NCBI GenBank assembly: GCA_030998225.1
Contig: JAPYXD010000755.1
Span: 3,645,501-3,709,500 of the forward strand
DNA: 64,000 bases
Origin: Diplolepis rosae
Lineage: Eukaryota; Arthropoda; Insecta; Hymenoptera; Diplolepididae
Reading direction: 5' to 3'
Part shown: positions 10,661 to 20,866 of the stretch, piece after piece
How positions within the stretch are numbered: the stretch's first letter is position 1
Layout of the letters: each line of letters starts with the position of its first letter
The notes under the pieces: model-generated
Database searches by the model: none
What the model saw: the letters and a program-made list of their open reading frames with translations, nothing else
What the model was told of the DNA's origin: nothing
Program-made: the position numbers and the translations under genes

Positions 10661-11833
10661 TTGCCAGCTTCTCTTAATGCTAGCTCCAAGCGAACGGCTA
10701 TTTTTCGATCAATTGTTTTGCAATTAGGAAATGACTATCAAAAAATTCCTAGTCATTCTGAAACTCGCTGGCTTGTCCGCTATCGATCCATAGATATTAT
10801 AATAAAGAATTGGGAAGTTATTCTTCAGTATCTTATGGTCCTCGTATCTGAGAAGGTAGAGAAGGCCAAAGCCTTGTTAGGAAAAATGCAGAATCCTTTG
10901 ACACTCGCATATTTCCTATTCTTGAAATTTACTTTGAATAGATTCAACGTATACAATGCGAAATTTCAAAGTCGCGAAACAATGGTTCAGGAACTCCAGC
11001 CAAACTCGGCTAAATTCTTAGTATGGACTCTTAGCAGTTATTTGAAAGAGGGTCTTCTTCAACCAAATTTATTCTTTCAAATCATTAGAAATGTTAACTT
11101 TGCAGATCCTAGTAATCAAAAGCCGCTTCAAGACATTGACGTTGGTAAGGAAACGCGAGAATATTTCCAGCAGCAACTTACAAACAAGAAGTTGCAAATA
11201 GTAGAAGTTGATCTATTTCTTCGTAATTGCTTGAAATTTTATGTCACAGCAAGCGAAGAAATTCGCATTCGACTTCCTTTTGATGACATCTTTTTGTCTT
11301 GCGTTGCTATTTTCCGGCCTCAAGTAGCTTTCTATGCTGATCGAAGCGAAACTTTTCCTAGGGTCTGGAAAGTTTGTCAAGATTTAGGGTCGTTTGATAG
11401 AATAGGTGTACAAAAAGAGTGGGATTCTTTACTCAAAATCAGACAGGAGCTCAAAGAAAAGTGGTCGAATTTATCTTTTGACGAAATGTGGTCTAGTATC
11501 GGTGTATCTTCGACGAGTACAGGAGGAAAACTTTTTCCAAATTTGACCTCAGTATTGAATCACGTTCGGAGTCTTCCTCATTCAAATGCTGAGGCGGAGC
11601 GAGGTTTCTCCATGCTCACGGACGCGAAAACTCCCAAAAGAAATCGCTTAGGAAACAGGACGGTCAACTCAATTTGTGTTACTCGATCAGCCCTAAAGGC
11701 GAGAGCTGAAACAGCCAGAACAACGAGCATCACTTCGAAGCATTTGCAATTAATGACCGAAAATCTATATGAGATGGCAGAAAGTGATAGGGAAAGTGGT
11801 TTGTCGCTCTTCGCTCACGAAGGAGAGGAATAA
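10661..11833 (+). pseudogene. hAT transposase, C-terminal part (insertion domain and dimerisation region)
   Basis: This is the continuation of the transposase in the -1 frame. Coding similarity really begins at about 10568 (LIFFPCVSHS), before the first Met at 10661. It contains SHSETRWLVRYRSI, a segment common in BED-finger hAT proteins, a long helical insertion region, and near the end PHSNAEAERGFSMLTDAKTP, the hAT dimerisation signature with the catalytic Glu. Stop at 11831-11833. The two parts together give about 700 residues, normal for the family. Apart from the frameshift no other stop is seen, so decay is recent. The product could be restored in other copies of the family elsewhere in the genome. 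Confidence 0.85.
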
Positions 11834-12314
11834 TTCTAATGGCCAAGGCATGGCGTTAATCAATTTCAAACCCCTTTCTTACTCACAAAATAATGACATT
11901 TTATTTCTTATATCAGAGATACGTTCTTTATTCCTTTCTTCGCGTGCCTCGGGTATGGAAATTGTTTAGTTTTAATTATTATTTTGTGAGTAAGAAAACA
12001 TACTGAAATTGAGTAATATCACGCTTTGGGCATAAGTGAGAGGCAAGGGGACTCACAATAATCAAGCACCCCAAATCATCCCGAATTAATCAAACTTCTT
12101 CATTATTTGATTTAAAACAAAACATTTTTGTTCGACGTATACTGGCATTTGATAGAGGCAAGCCTGAAGTACGGGCTACATTTGTAGCGTTTTTTTACCA
12201 CTTTGCTTCATTTTTTTTCCTTTTTTCTTTTTGCTTGAAAGCAAAAACCCTTTTCGTTTCGTAGCACGTGGACTAGGCCTACAGAGGACACCACGTAAAA
12301 AAAAACGAGCCTTA
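11834..12314 (+). promoter_or_regulatory. Transposase 3' region with a hairpin and a conserved 18-mer
   Basis: TTTCTTACTCACAAAATAAT (about 11876-11895) is matched in inverse at about 11979-11998 (ATTATTTTGTGAGTAAGAAA), so a transcript could form a ~20-bp stem. At 12039-12056 lies AGAGGCAAGGGGACTCAC, repeated exactly at 34664-34681 in the loop of another long-TIR relict. No coding sequence was found. Confidence 0.5.
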
Positions 12315-12799
12315 AACTCTACCTCCGTGGTGGTGTGGAAAGGAATTTTATTTCAGAATATTTGGGATTCTCTAAGAATGAACCAGCTTTTTTATTTTAA
12401 TATTTCAAATGTGTTTTCTTTCTTTTATGTTTAAGGCAAAAACTAGATCTAAAAAAAGCAAAAAAACCTATTTCTCTAATTGCGTCCAAAATTAGAGCCG
12501 AATCTATGCAACCGATTATTAAAGGTTTTAAAAGTTTTCGCTTTAATTTAAAAAGCAAGTCTTCATAGTATTTTACTAAGTAATGAAAGTATGTCTACAA
12601 TTGTTTTCTTGAGTCCTACTCAAAGGTCAAACATGGTGCAAAAATGTCGTAAAATAAGAAAAATGTCTGAGTACGTTGAAGAAGATTTTCTAAATCGATA
12701 TTTATCATATTCCAATAATATTTAGGAATATTTATTAAAATATTCATCTTCTAAATTTGTTTGATTAATGTACAGAGTACACTTTATATTTGAAATTTG
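12315..12799 (+). repeat. Internal partial duplication of the right TIR
   Basis: It matches 13197-13683 in direct orientation with a scatter of single-base differences (a few percent). It therefore predates the near-identity of the two TIR arms. It makes the right side of the element asymmetrical. Confidence 0.85.
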
Positions 12800-12801
12800 T
12801 A

Positions 12802-15581
12802 TATCTTAGAAGAAAACAAAAGAAGGTTGCTATTATTATTTGTTTTCGTCTCCAATTTGACCTCTATACCGTTCGTTTGCGATTTAAAACATTGGTAACT
12901 TTTTGGCTATTAATCTGATTGAGCTATAACTTTTCAGAAAACTTTCTTTACTAACGTATTAAAATTTTTCTCCTGTAGATAGTTTCAGAAAATGTAGACA
13001 CTTAATACAATATTAATAAAATCGTTAAATTCTGCAAATTTGTTAAGCTAGCGCGAGTGGAAGTAGAGAAAACAATTTTTTTTTAAATGTACTTCTCCCA
13101 ATTACTTGAAAAATTAGAAGTTTTAAAAATTTTTGCAAAAGGAAAAACGATGTGCCTTGAAAGTGTACATAAAATTTATTGAACTATTACTAGTAAACTC
13201 TACCTCCGTGGTGGTGTGGAAAGGAGTTTTATTTCAGAATATTTGGGATTCTCTAAGAATGAACCAGCTTTTTTATTTTAATATTTCAAATGTGTTTTCT
13301 TTCTTTTATGTTTAAGGCAAAAACTAGATCTAAAAAAAGCAAAAAAAACTATTTCTCTAATTGCGTACAAAATTAGAACCGAATCTATGCAACCGATTGT
13401 TAAAGGTTTTAAAAGTTTTCGCTTTAATTTGAAAAGCAAGTCTTCATAGTATTTTACCAAGTAATGAAAGTATGTCTACAATTGTTTTCTTGAGTCCTAC
13501 CCAAAGATCAAACATGGTGCAAAAATGTCGTAAAATAAGAAAAATGTCTGAGTACTTTGAAGAAGTTTTTCTAAATCGATATGTATCATATTCCAATAAT
13601 ATTTAGGAATATCTATTAAAATATTCATCTTCTAAATTTGTTTGATTAATGTACAGAGTACACTTTAGATTTGAAATTTGTATACACTCTAAATCTGAAT
13701 CAGTCAAATTTTCACTGATTTAATCAGTGATTTGCATTTTCACTGAATCACCAGTGGAAACAATATTTTTCACTGTTAAATCAGTTACTTTTCACTGAAG
13801 TAATCAGTGAAATTTGACTGATTCACAGTAACCTGTTTTTAGTTATTTAAATCAGTCAAATTTCACTGATAATCAGTAGATTTTGACTGATTTTTTTTTT
13901 TGATAAAATATTTTTAACATAATTTTTTGCTTAAAGTAGCCGATTTACTCGATTAAAAATTGCTCAACTTGTATATTTCAAAATTCTGTAATAAAAGTAT
14001 TTTCATATTATGTTTTTGTATCCTATGCGTAGAATTTTAATTTTAAAATTGAGATTTCTCACAAAGAAGAAAGATTGTCTTATTAAAGCAGTTTATTCCC
14101 AGAAATTAAAAATCATTTACTTAATATTTCGATTCCAAACATTGAATATTTATTGACTTTGAATAAAACAGAAAAAAAATTGTTATGAAGTTTTAAAATC
14201 TTTTTACAATGTTACGAATTGGGCCGAATTTAGAATTACGAAATCTTTCATTAGAAAAAGAAAAAGTCACTCACATGAAATAAACTTCTGTAAGAATTAT
14301 CAAGATTGAAGAGATGTTTAAATATTTGAACAATAATGCAATTGTATAATTGCAATTTACATCATTTTTTTGTACAAATTTTTAGCTTTCTCAATCAAAG
14401 CATAATCCGGAAATTTTTAGTTCCTATAAAAAGATGGAATATTTATCAATTTCTTGAATGTTCATACATTAAAAAAATATCGAATTAGAGAATTATATGC
14501 AAAGTATTTTCCATTAAGAAGACATAAACATGACATAATTAGTTTTATATCTACATTTTCAGCTTACTTTTTTGTGGCTTAAGCACACATTTTGAATTCG
14601 AAATACAAAAATGCTCTACAGAGTTGAAGTATTTCCTGAATCAATTATTATTGATCCTGAATTCTATTGGAAAATTTGTTGTTTACTGTTCAAATCTTAC
14701 TACGATTTCAGACGGACAGACAAATTAAGAACTACAAAATATTTCATCCAAAAGATTGCACTCCTCCATAAAATCTTGTCAAATTGTAACAAGATTTGAA
14801 CACTTCGAACGAACATTTTTATGTAAAATTTAAAGTTGATTGATATTTATATGTTAATATAGAAATACCAATAAACACATATTTTAGCTTTTTAATTTAT
14901 CTACTGCTATTAGACAATTTTCCATTTCCGTAGAGATTTTAAGTTTTGGAATGAAAAGTTTGTGCTTAGGCTACAAAAATGTGACATGAAAATATTTCTA
15001 ACATATAACTGAAAATATAAATTATGAACTTGAATTTTATGTTCATTTTATCTTGATAGAAAATACTGTTCTAATTGAAAAATTTTTAAATGTACAAAAT
15101 TAGTAAGAAGTATATAAATTTGAATAGAAAATTATATATTGATTCAAATTTTATACATTTATTGTCACTAAATTTCACTGAAAGTTTATTTTTGAAGTGT
15201 TGAAATCCTCATGAAATTTTCCAAGATCATACTGATGTTTATTTCATGCAGACTTTCTTCAAGAAATTGAAGAAAAGTGTTATTTCTTGAACTATATACT
15301 TCGTAAATTCAAAAACGTCGTCTGCTTCGCGCCTCTTTTGCACGTACTCGAGAAAAATACAATTCTTAATTTCGACTCGATAAACGAAAGCGTGAAATCT
15401 GAAAATAACTTGAAAACTCAAGCATTGTAACGAACTCCGTCTTCGTGCACCTTCGGCTTTACACGAAGCTGGTGACCGCAGCGTGTAGCAGAGCCGACAA
15501 ACTGACACGCCACGTTTGCATGTGTTTCTCCCAGATGGGAACGTGGTGGGGGCCGAAAAATCCCACGTTCTGGAGACACTG
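12802..15581 (-). repeat. Right long TIR of the hAT element
   Basis: Inverted copy of 6537-9319. It includes the mirror of the heptamer array (13697-13893) and ends with CCACGTTCTGGAGACACTG at 15581. Differences from the left arm are sparse (for example near 14170, 14980 and 15070). Confidence 0.9.
13697..13893 (-). promoter_or_regulatory. Subterminal heptamer array (right arm)
   Basis: Mirror of the cluster at 8227-8424, with the same order of AATCAGT/ACTGATT words. Its presence in both arms at the same distance from the tips (~1.7 kb) fits a cis-acting role, which is inferred. Confidence 0.55.
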
Positions 15582-15589
15582 CTTGTTAC
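15582..15589. repeat. 8-bp target-site duplication CTTGTTAC (right)
   Basis: Identical to 6529-6536. It sits exactly between two hAT tips: the end of the intact element (…CACTG, 15581) and the start of a diverged relative (CAGTGCTCGCAG, 15590). Confidence 0.85.
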
Positions 15590-15733
15590 CAGTGCTCGCA
15601 GAACGTGGACGTAAACGGCCCCCACCACCGATCCGTGTGGATCCTCACACAACCAAACGTGGCGTGTCGGCGTGTCGCCACTTTCTCGCTTCGATTTCAC
15701 GCTGTCGGCTGTTCAGCCAAGATCATGAATTAT
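15590..15733 (+). mobile_element. Left end of a diverged long-TIR hAT relict
   Basis: It begins CAGTGCTCGCAGAACGTGG and aligns with the first ~150 bp of the neighbouring hAT (GGCCCCCACCAC, AACGTGGCGTGTC, TTTCACGCTGTCGG). It also aligns with the inverted end at 37410-37558. It is cut at 15733 by the Penelope-derived insertion and resumes at 17106. Confidence 0.75.
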
Positions 15734-17105
15734 TGTTAATTTCTTGTCATTTTGGCATAGGGTCAGTTTCATCTTTTTTCATTTGATTAAAAATATCACT
15801 ATTAGATGTGAAAATGCGCAAAAAGAAAGAAAGGCAAACGTTTCGGCCACATATGGAGGCCCTCTTCAGTGCCATAAATTCAAAGATTAATTCAAAATTT
15901 CTGTAGAACATTAGAATATAGGAATAATTACATTAGGAATTATCACAGAATTCAAAAACTTATCTTATAGCTTGAAATTCAAAATGAAGTAGTCCAGTAT
16001 GCAGCATCATGAATTGAAAAAATATCTAGTGTTCACTGTGAATAAAAAACCAGATAAATGAAAAAAACATAACAAATTTTGCACACGAACCGACCGGAAT
16101 TTTTTAGAAAAATTTATTATTAAGCCAAATTGGTTATCAATGGCAAAACGCGAACATATTTTACATTTTTGAAAACTTTGCGGTGAAGACTTTTTTATTA
16201 CAATTTTTTAAAACATCAGAATAAATCTAAATGCGAAATAAACAACATTCAATTTTTTTATTCTGTGCATACTCAAATAATATTGAGTAAAATTTTAAAT
16301 AATATGGATATTATAGTAAGCTTGCAAATTCAGTGTTAAATGGATTGTCCGTGAAGCTGATATATAAAATCATTTTCTTGAAAAATACACGACTGCGTCC
16401 ACTCGTGAAAATAAACATAAACGTCTCGAAATTCTTTACTAGGTATAGGATAATAGTCTTCTTCAAAGAGGAAAAGAACCTCTCAAGATTGTTTATATAA
16501 AAAAAATTTCGGTCAGCAAAGCCAAATGTCTCGAGTCGGTTTTTAAAACAGTTCAGATCATTCTGTGAGAGACTCCGGTAACAAAGTCTTCACCGCAAAG
16601 TTTTAAAAAATGTGAAATATGTTCGCGTTTTGCCATTGATAACCAATTTGGCTTAATAATAAAATTTTCTAAAAAATTGCGGTCGGTTCGTGTGCAAAAT
16701 TTGTTATGTTTTTTTCATGTATCCGGTTTTTTATTCACAGTGAACTCTAGATATTTTTCCAATTCATGATTCTGCATACTGGACTACTTCATTTTGAATT
16801 TCAAGCTATAAGATAAGTTTTTGAATTCCGTGATAATTCCTAATTTAATTATTTCCTATATTCTAATGTTCTACAGAAATTTTGAATTAATCTTTGAATT
16901 TATGGCACTGAAGTGGGCCCCCATATGTGGCCGAAACGTTTGCCTTTCTTTCTTTTTACGCATTTTCACATCTAATAGTGATATTTTTAATCAAATAAAA
17001 AAAGATGAAACTGACCCTATGCCAAAATAACAAGAAATTAACAAAAATTCTATGAATTTGGGTCTATATAATACTAGACATGTTATCAAGCATGTCACTT
17101 TAAAA
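15734..17105. mobile_element. Penelope-derived inverted pair with two hammerhead-like motifs
   Basis: Two ~457-bp arms (15735-16191 and 16584-17042) are inverted copies around a 390-bp spacer. Each arm has a sequence of hammerhead-ribozyme type as found in Penelope-like elements: on the + strand 16908-16944 (CTGAAG, paired GGCC/GGCC, GAAACGTTTG), on the - strand about 15831-15869. The insertion is bounded by the 12-mer ATCATGAATTAT at 15722-15733 and 17106-17117. Removing it rejoins the hAT relict in the order seen in the related copy near 37390-37430. There is no reverse transcriptase or GIY-YIG coding, so it is non-autonomous. Confidence 0.65.
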
Positions 17106-19219
17106 TCATGAATTATGTTTCACTCGACTTCGCGCAAAAGAGGCGCAAAGCAGACGACAATTTCAAAATAACAAAATAAATAGTTTAAGATATTAGCTTT
17201 ATTTCTCAGGTATTTTGATATGCATTTACATGAAATGAATATCTGAAACATTTTATGAATTTTAAGATGATCTAGACACTTGATAAATAAATTTTCAGTA
17301 AAATTTATGATTTGATAAGTGTTCAAAGTCTCTAAACAAAACATCAAGTTATATATTTTATAGCATTGCAAATAAGTTGTTTGAAATTTAAAAATTTCGT
17401 GGAGAATATTTCATATTAAGATAAAATAAATCATGGAATTCAAATCTTAAAAAAACAGTTCAAATAAAATACTTTGGAAAGTTTTATTTTTAATATAAAT
17501 ATGCACATTTTTTTATAATATGTAACATTTTTTCACATGACTACTTGAATATACAAATGTGAACAAAGATTTATATTATTTAAAAATATCTAAATTATAT
17601 CTAATTTTGCACATAAAATTACATGTTAAGATTTCTTTGTTATGAAGTAAAATTGAACAATTTTATAATAATAAAGTACTAAAATAAACTTTTTTGAATA
17701 CTTATAAACTTTTATATGGCAATTTCAATATATAAGCGTGAATAAGAAAATGTATATTATTATATTATTTGCCAATTTTGTATCATACCAAAGAATTCCC
17801 AATGTGTAATTTTGTACGCAAAATAAGATATAATGTAATTTATTTCATTTTTAAATAATCGAACCTCTTATTTACATTTATTTGTTGAAATTGCCATACA
17901 AGATGTCAAGTATAACAAAAGTTCTTTTTGAGATATTTTATTCCAAAGGAATTCTCATAAATTTTATTTTATACTAGGGGAATTTGAGGTGTAATTTTTA
18001 ATACAAAATTAATATATGGTTTTTAATTTTTTCACTAATCAAACCTTCTATTCACAATTACGTATTAAAAAAGAGGCTCTTAAAATGTGCTACGTATTTT
18101 AGAAGCTTTTGCAAAGTATTTTATTATTATAATATCCGTTAATTTTGCTTCATACTAAAGAAATCTCAAGGTGTAATTTCGTATGCAACATTAGATAAAG
18201 TTTATATATATTTTAAAATAACCAAACTTCTTATGTATACTTGTATATTGAAAAAGTCAGGCGAAGGATTTTAAGTATTCTAAAAGCTTTTCCAAATCAT
18301 TTAATTCCAAAGATATATATTTCAAATTTACATCATATCAGGGACATTTTATGATGTAATTTCTTATGCAAATTTAGATACGATTTATTTTGTTTTATAA
18401 TCAAACCCTTCAGTTATACAGACATGGAAATTATTTTATAATTACACATCGGTAATTAAATGTTCACCATCTTTTGTTTCAGCTTTTGTTTAAGTGACTT
18501 AATTTTCATAAAGACAATTCAAATCTTTTACTTCACCTGTTGTTTTATTTGTATGGAAAGTGACTTGATTTTGATAATCACAACTCCAAAAAAATTCCTA
18601 ATAATATCATAAAAGGCAATAAAATTCGCCATCTAATGATCTCAAGTTGTAAGCAAAATGTTAATTTCATTAAAAGATTCTACAAAAATGTCAAATTTTG
18701 ATATTTTAACATTGAGATTTCTCTGTCAAGTAATAAAATTAATAAATATTTTTTTGGAATAAAATACTTTGAAAAATTTATTTATAATACTCAACACCCT
18801 TTACATGACTATTTGAATATACAAGTGTGAAGAAAAGGTTTCTATAATTGAAAAAATAACTAAATTATATCTTATTTTGCACACAAATTTTAAGGTGTAA
18901 TTTTAAATACGAAATGAAATATAGTTTTTTATTTCTTCAATAATCAAACCTTCTTTTCAAAATTATAATTATGCCCAAAATACATTGTATTAAAAAGTTA
19001 TAAATATAAGTTTTGATTTTGAATATTAAAACAATACACGAATTGTATTTGAATTTACACAAAAAATTACACAATAAGATTTCATTAATAGGAAGTAACA
19101 TTGAAAAACATCCAATTCGAATAAAATATTTTTTAAAGTCTTTAAAATAAGTAACATTTTTTATTACATGACAATTTCAATATATTAGTGTAAATGAAGA
19201 GTTTAAATATTTAATTAGT
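17106..19219 (+). mobile_element. Internal part of the diverged long-TIR hAT relict, with ~184-bp tandem units
   Basis: 17118-17460 follows the subterminal order of the hAT family (GACTTCG, AAAGAGGCGC-AAGCAGACGAC, then AT-rich). From about 17770 to 18420 four imperfect units of ~182-185 bp recur. Each contains a phrase like CAAGGTGTAATTTCGTATGC (near 17801, 17986, 18171, 18352), with further decayed units near 18890. The same unit occurs at 36830-36960. The segment 18520-18690 is a direct match to 35235-35387. No transposase ORF was found; the 83-codon - strand frame at 17120-17371 is not convincing. Confidence 0.6.
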
Positions 19220-20166
19220 ATATTACGTGCCTAGGCGCACAATGAGTAATTTCCCCAATTGTGTGCATTGGCACGTATTCTATTTTATGTGACTTCGGTG
19301 CAGATACAAGTTTTATGCGTACACTCGAATCTAATCTAGTATTGTAGTTGTTTGCGGTGCTAGTCATTACACTTTATATTTCGCGACTAGTCCCAGCCAT
19401 TTTGATTTTATCGATCTTGTGTTGTAGTAGCTTGTTGTATTAGAGCATGCGCAGTTCAAATGTACAAGGCTTTGTCAGTAGGGTGCTAACGCTGTACGAA
19501 GAAGAAGAATAAGAAGAAGATTCTGCTCCGCTGTAAGACTATATGCGCATGCGCAGTTCAATTTTTACATTATATTCCTCTGTAATAGAATACACAACAT
19601 TCCGTTACTCTCAGCTGTAACGGAAAAACGAGTTTCCGCGCCGGAGGCACATAATAGTATATTACGTGCCTAGGCGCACAATGAGGGTTATTGCGTGACG
19701 AGCGACAATACTCGCAGGAGATCGAAGCCGAGGCGCGATCAGTCCTGCGAGCATTGTCGCGAGTCTCGTAATTTCCCGAATTGTGTGCATTGGCTCGTAT
19801 TCTATTTTATGTGACTTCGGTGCGTATACGAGTTTTTATGCGTACACTTGAATCTGATCTAGTATTGTACACTTTATATTTCGCGACTAGTGCCGGCCAT
19901 TTTGATTTTATCGATCTTGTGTAGTAGTAGCGGGTTTTAATATACGCATGCGCAGTTCAAACTTACAAGGCTTTGCCAGTAAGGTGCTAACGCTGTACGA
20001 AGAAGAAGAAGAATAAGAAGGAGAAAAAAACTGTGCTCCGTTGCATGGCTATAGGCGCATGCGCAGTTCAATTTATACATTTCATTCCTCTGTAGCGCAA
20101 TATACTACATTGCGGTACTGTTAACTGTAGCGAAAAAACGAGTTTGCGCGCCGGTGGCACATAAAA
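19220..20166 (+). repeat. Two tandem copies of a GC-rich repeat with NRF-1-like palindromes
   Basis: Units 19220-19656 and 19657-20166 each start TATTACGTGCCTAGGCGCAC and end with CGCGCCGG(A/T)GGCACATAA, an imperfect inverted pair. Each unit carries two GCATGCGCAGTTC sites and a (GAA)n run. The second unit has an extra ~75-bp palindromic insert (CGACAATACTCGCAGGA ... TCCTGCGAGCATTGTCG). Related tandem copies are at 55017-55860. There is no ORF. It could be a MITE or a dispersed satellite. Confidence 0.65.
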
Positions 20167-20327
20167 ATATGTACAATATATGTAAATATGCATAGGAAGG
20201 AATATAGTACTAAATTTTTGTGTTATGAAGTAAAATTTTTTTAAAAGTTCCTTCAAATAGAATACATTACGGAGATGAAGTATTTGTCACATTCACTGAG
20301 TCCATGAGTTAATGTGGTGAAAGAATA

Positions 20328-20550
20328 ACATTTATACAACACAAGCATGTTTTTCTCGCTTTTTGACGCTTGTTTTGCGGGCATAAAGTTTGTCATTTAA
20401 GCCCTAGGGCGTAAATAGGGATGGAGTGCTTAAAAGTAGTCATTTGAGCACCCCCCCACTCCCTATTTACGCCCGCAGGACTTAAATAACAAACTGTACG
20501 CCCGTAAAACACACATCAAAAAGCGAGAAAAACATGCTTTTGTTGCATAA
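20328..20550. repeat. Long hairpin repeat 1
   Basis: The left arm (from about 20328: TTTATACAACACAAGCATG..., then TTTCTCGCTTTTTGA and GGGCGTAAATAGGGA) is followed almost at once by its inverse (TCCCTATTTACGCCC ... TCAAAAAGCGAGAAA ... CATGCTTTTGTTGCATAA). Arms are ~105 bp with a few mismatches and a loop of a few bases. Confidence 0.75.
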
Positions 20551-20552
20551 AG

Positions 20553-20694
20553 TACCGTGTACAACACGGGGGTAAGATCATTTAAGGCGAGTGCGATGTT
20601 TACATTTCAAGGCGAAGGCGACCCGAAGCCTCGAAATGTAAACATCGCACTCGCCTTAAATGATCAACTTTACCGCCTTGTTGTACAATGTACT
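20553..20694. repeat. Long hairpin repeat 2
   Basis: The arms contain ATCATTTAAGGCGAGTGCG and CGAGTGCGATGTTTACATTT on the left, with their inverse on the right, and outer AGTAC/GTACT words. It is about 142 bp long and immediately follows hairpin 1. Both may be ends of one degraded foldback element. Confidence 0.7.
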
Positions 20695-20866
20695 ATTTTG
20701 TAAAATTAACAGATATTTGAGTACAATTTGACGCATTTTGTTAAATAACAGTTTTATCAATAAATATTACGGAAATGCCTGTTAAAATCAAAATTTTAAA
20801 GAAAATTAATTATTTTATTAATTTAAGAGGCGTTTTGATAATGATTATTAACAAATGTCTTATGAT

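Larger units (their letters stand above)
6537..15581 (+). mobile_element. 9.0-kb hAT transposon with ~2.8-kb terminal inverted repeats
   Basis: Both ends are CAGTGTCTCCAGAACGTGG in inverted orientation, flanked by the perfect octamer CTTGTTAC. The arms 6537-9319 and 12802-15581 are near-identical inverted copies about 2.78 kb long, whereas typical hAT TIRs are 10-30 bp. The single-copy core holds a transposase with BED-like finger, DDE/RNase H-like segments and the hAT C-terminal dimerisation region. Terminal motif, octamer duplication and transposase family all agree on hAT. The low arm divergence suggests recent activity or arm homogenisation by gene conversion. The transposase frameshift makes the copy non-autonomous as read. 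Confidence 0.9.

Noticed and set aside
16821..17030. 69-codon frame in the Penelope-derived arm
   Set aside because: Overlaps the hammerhead-like motif and inverted arm; not related to RT or GIY-YIG.
17770..18420. Regular repeats considered as a CRISPR array
   Set aside because: Units are ~184 bp, imperfect and without short constant repeats and unique spacers; the genome is eukaryotic.
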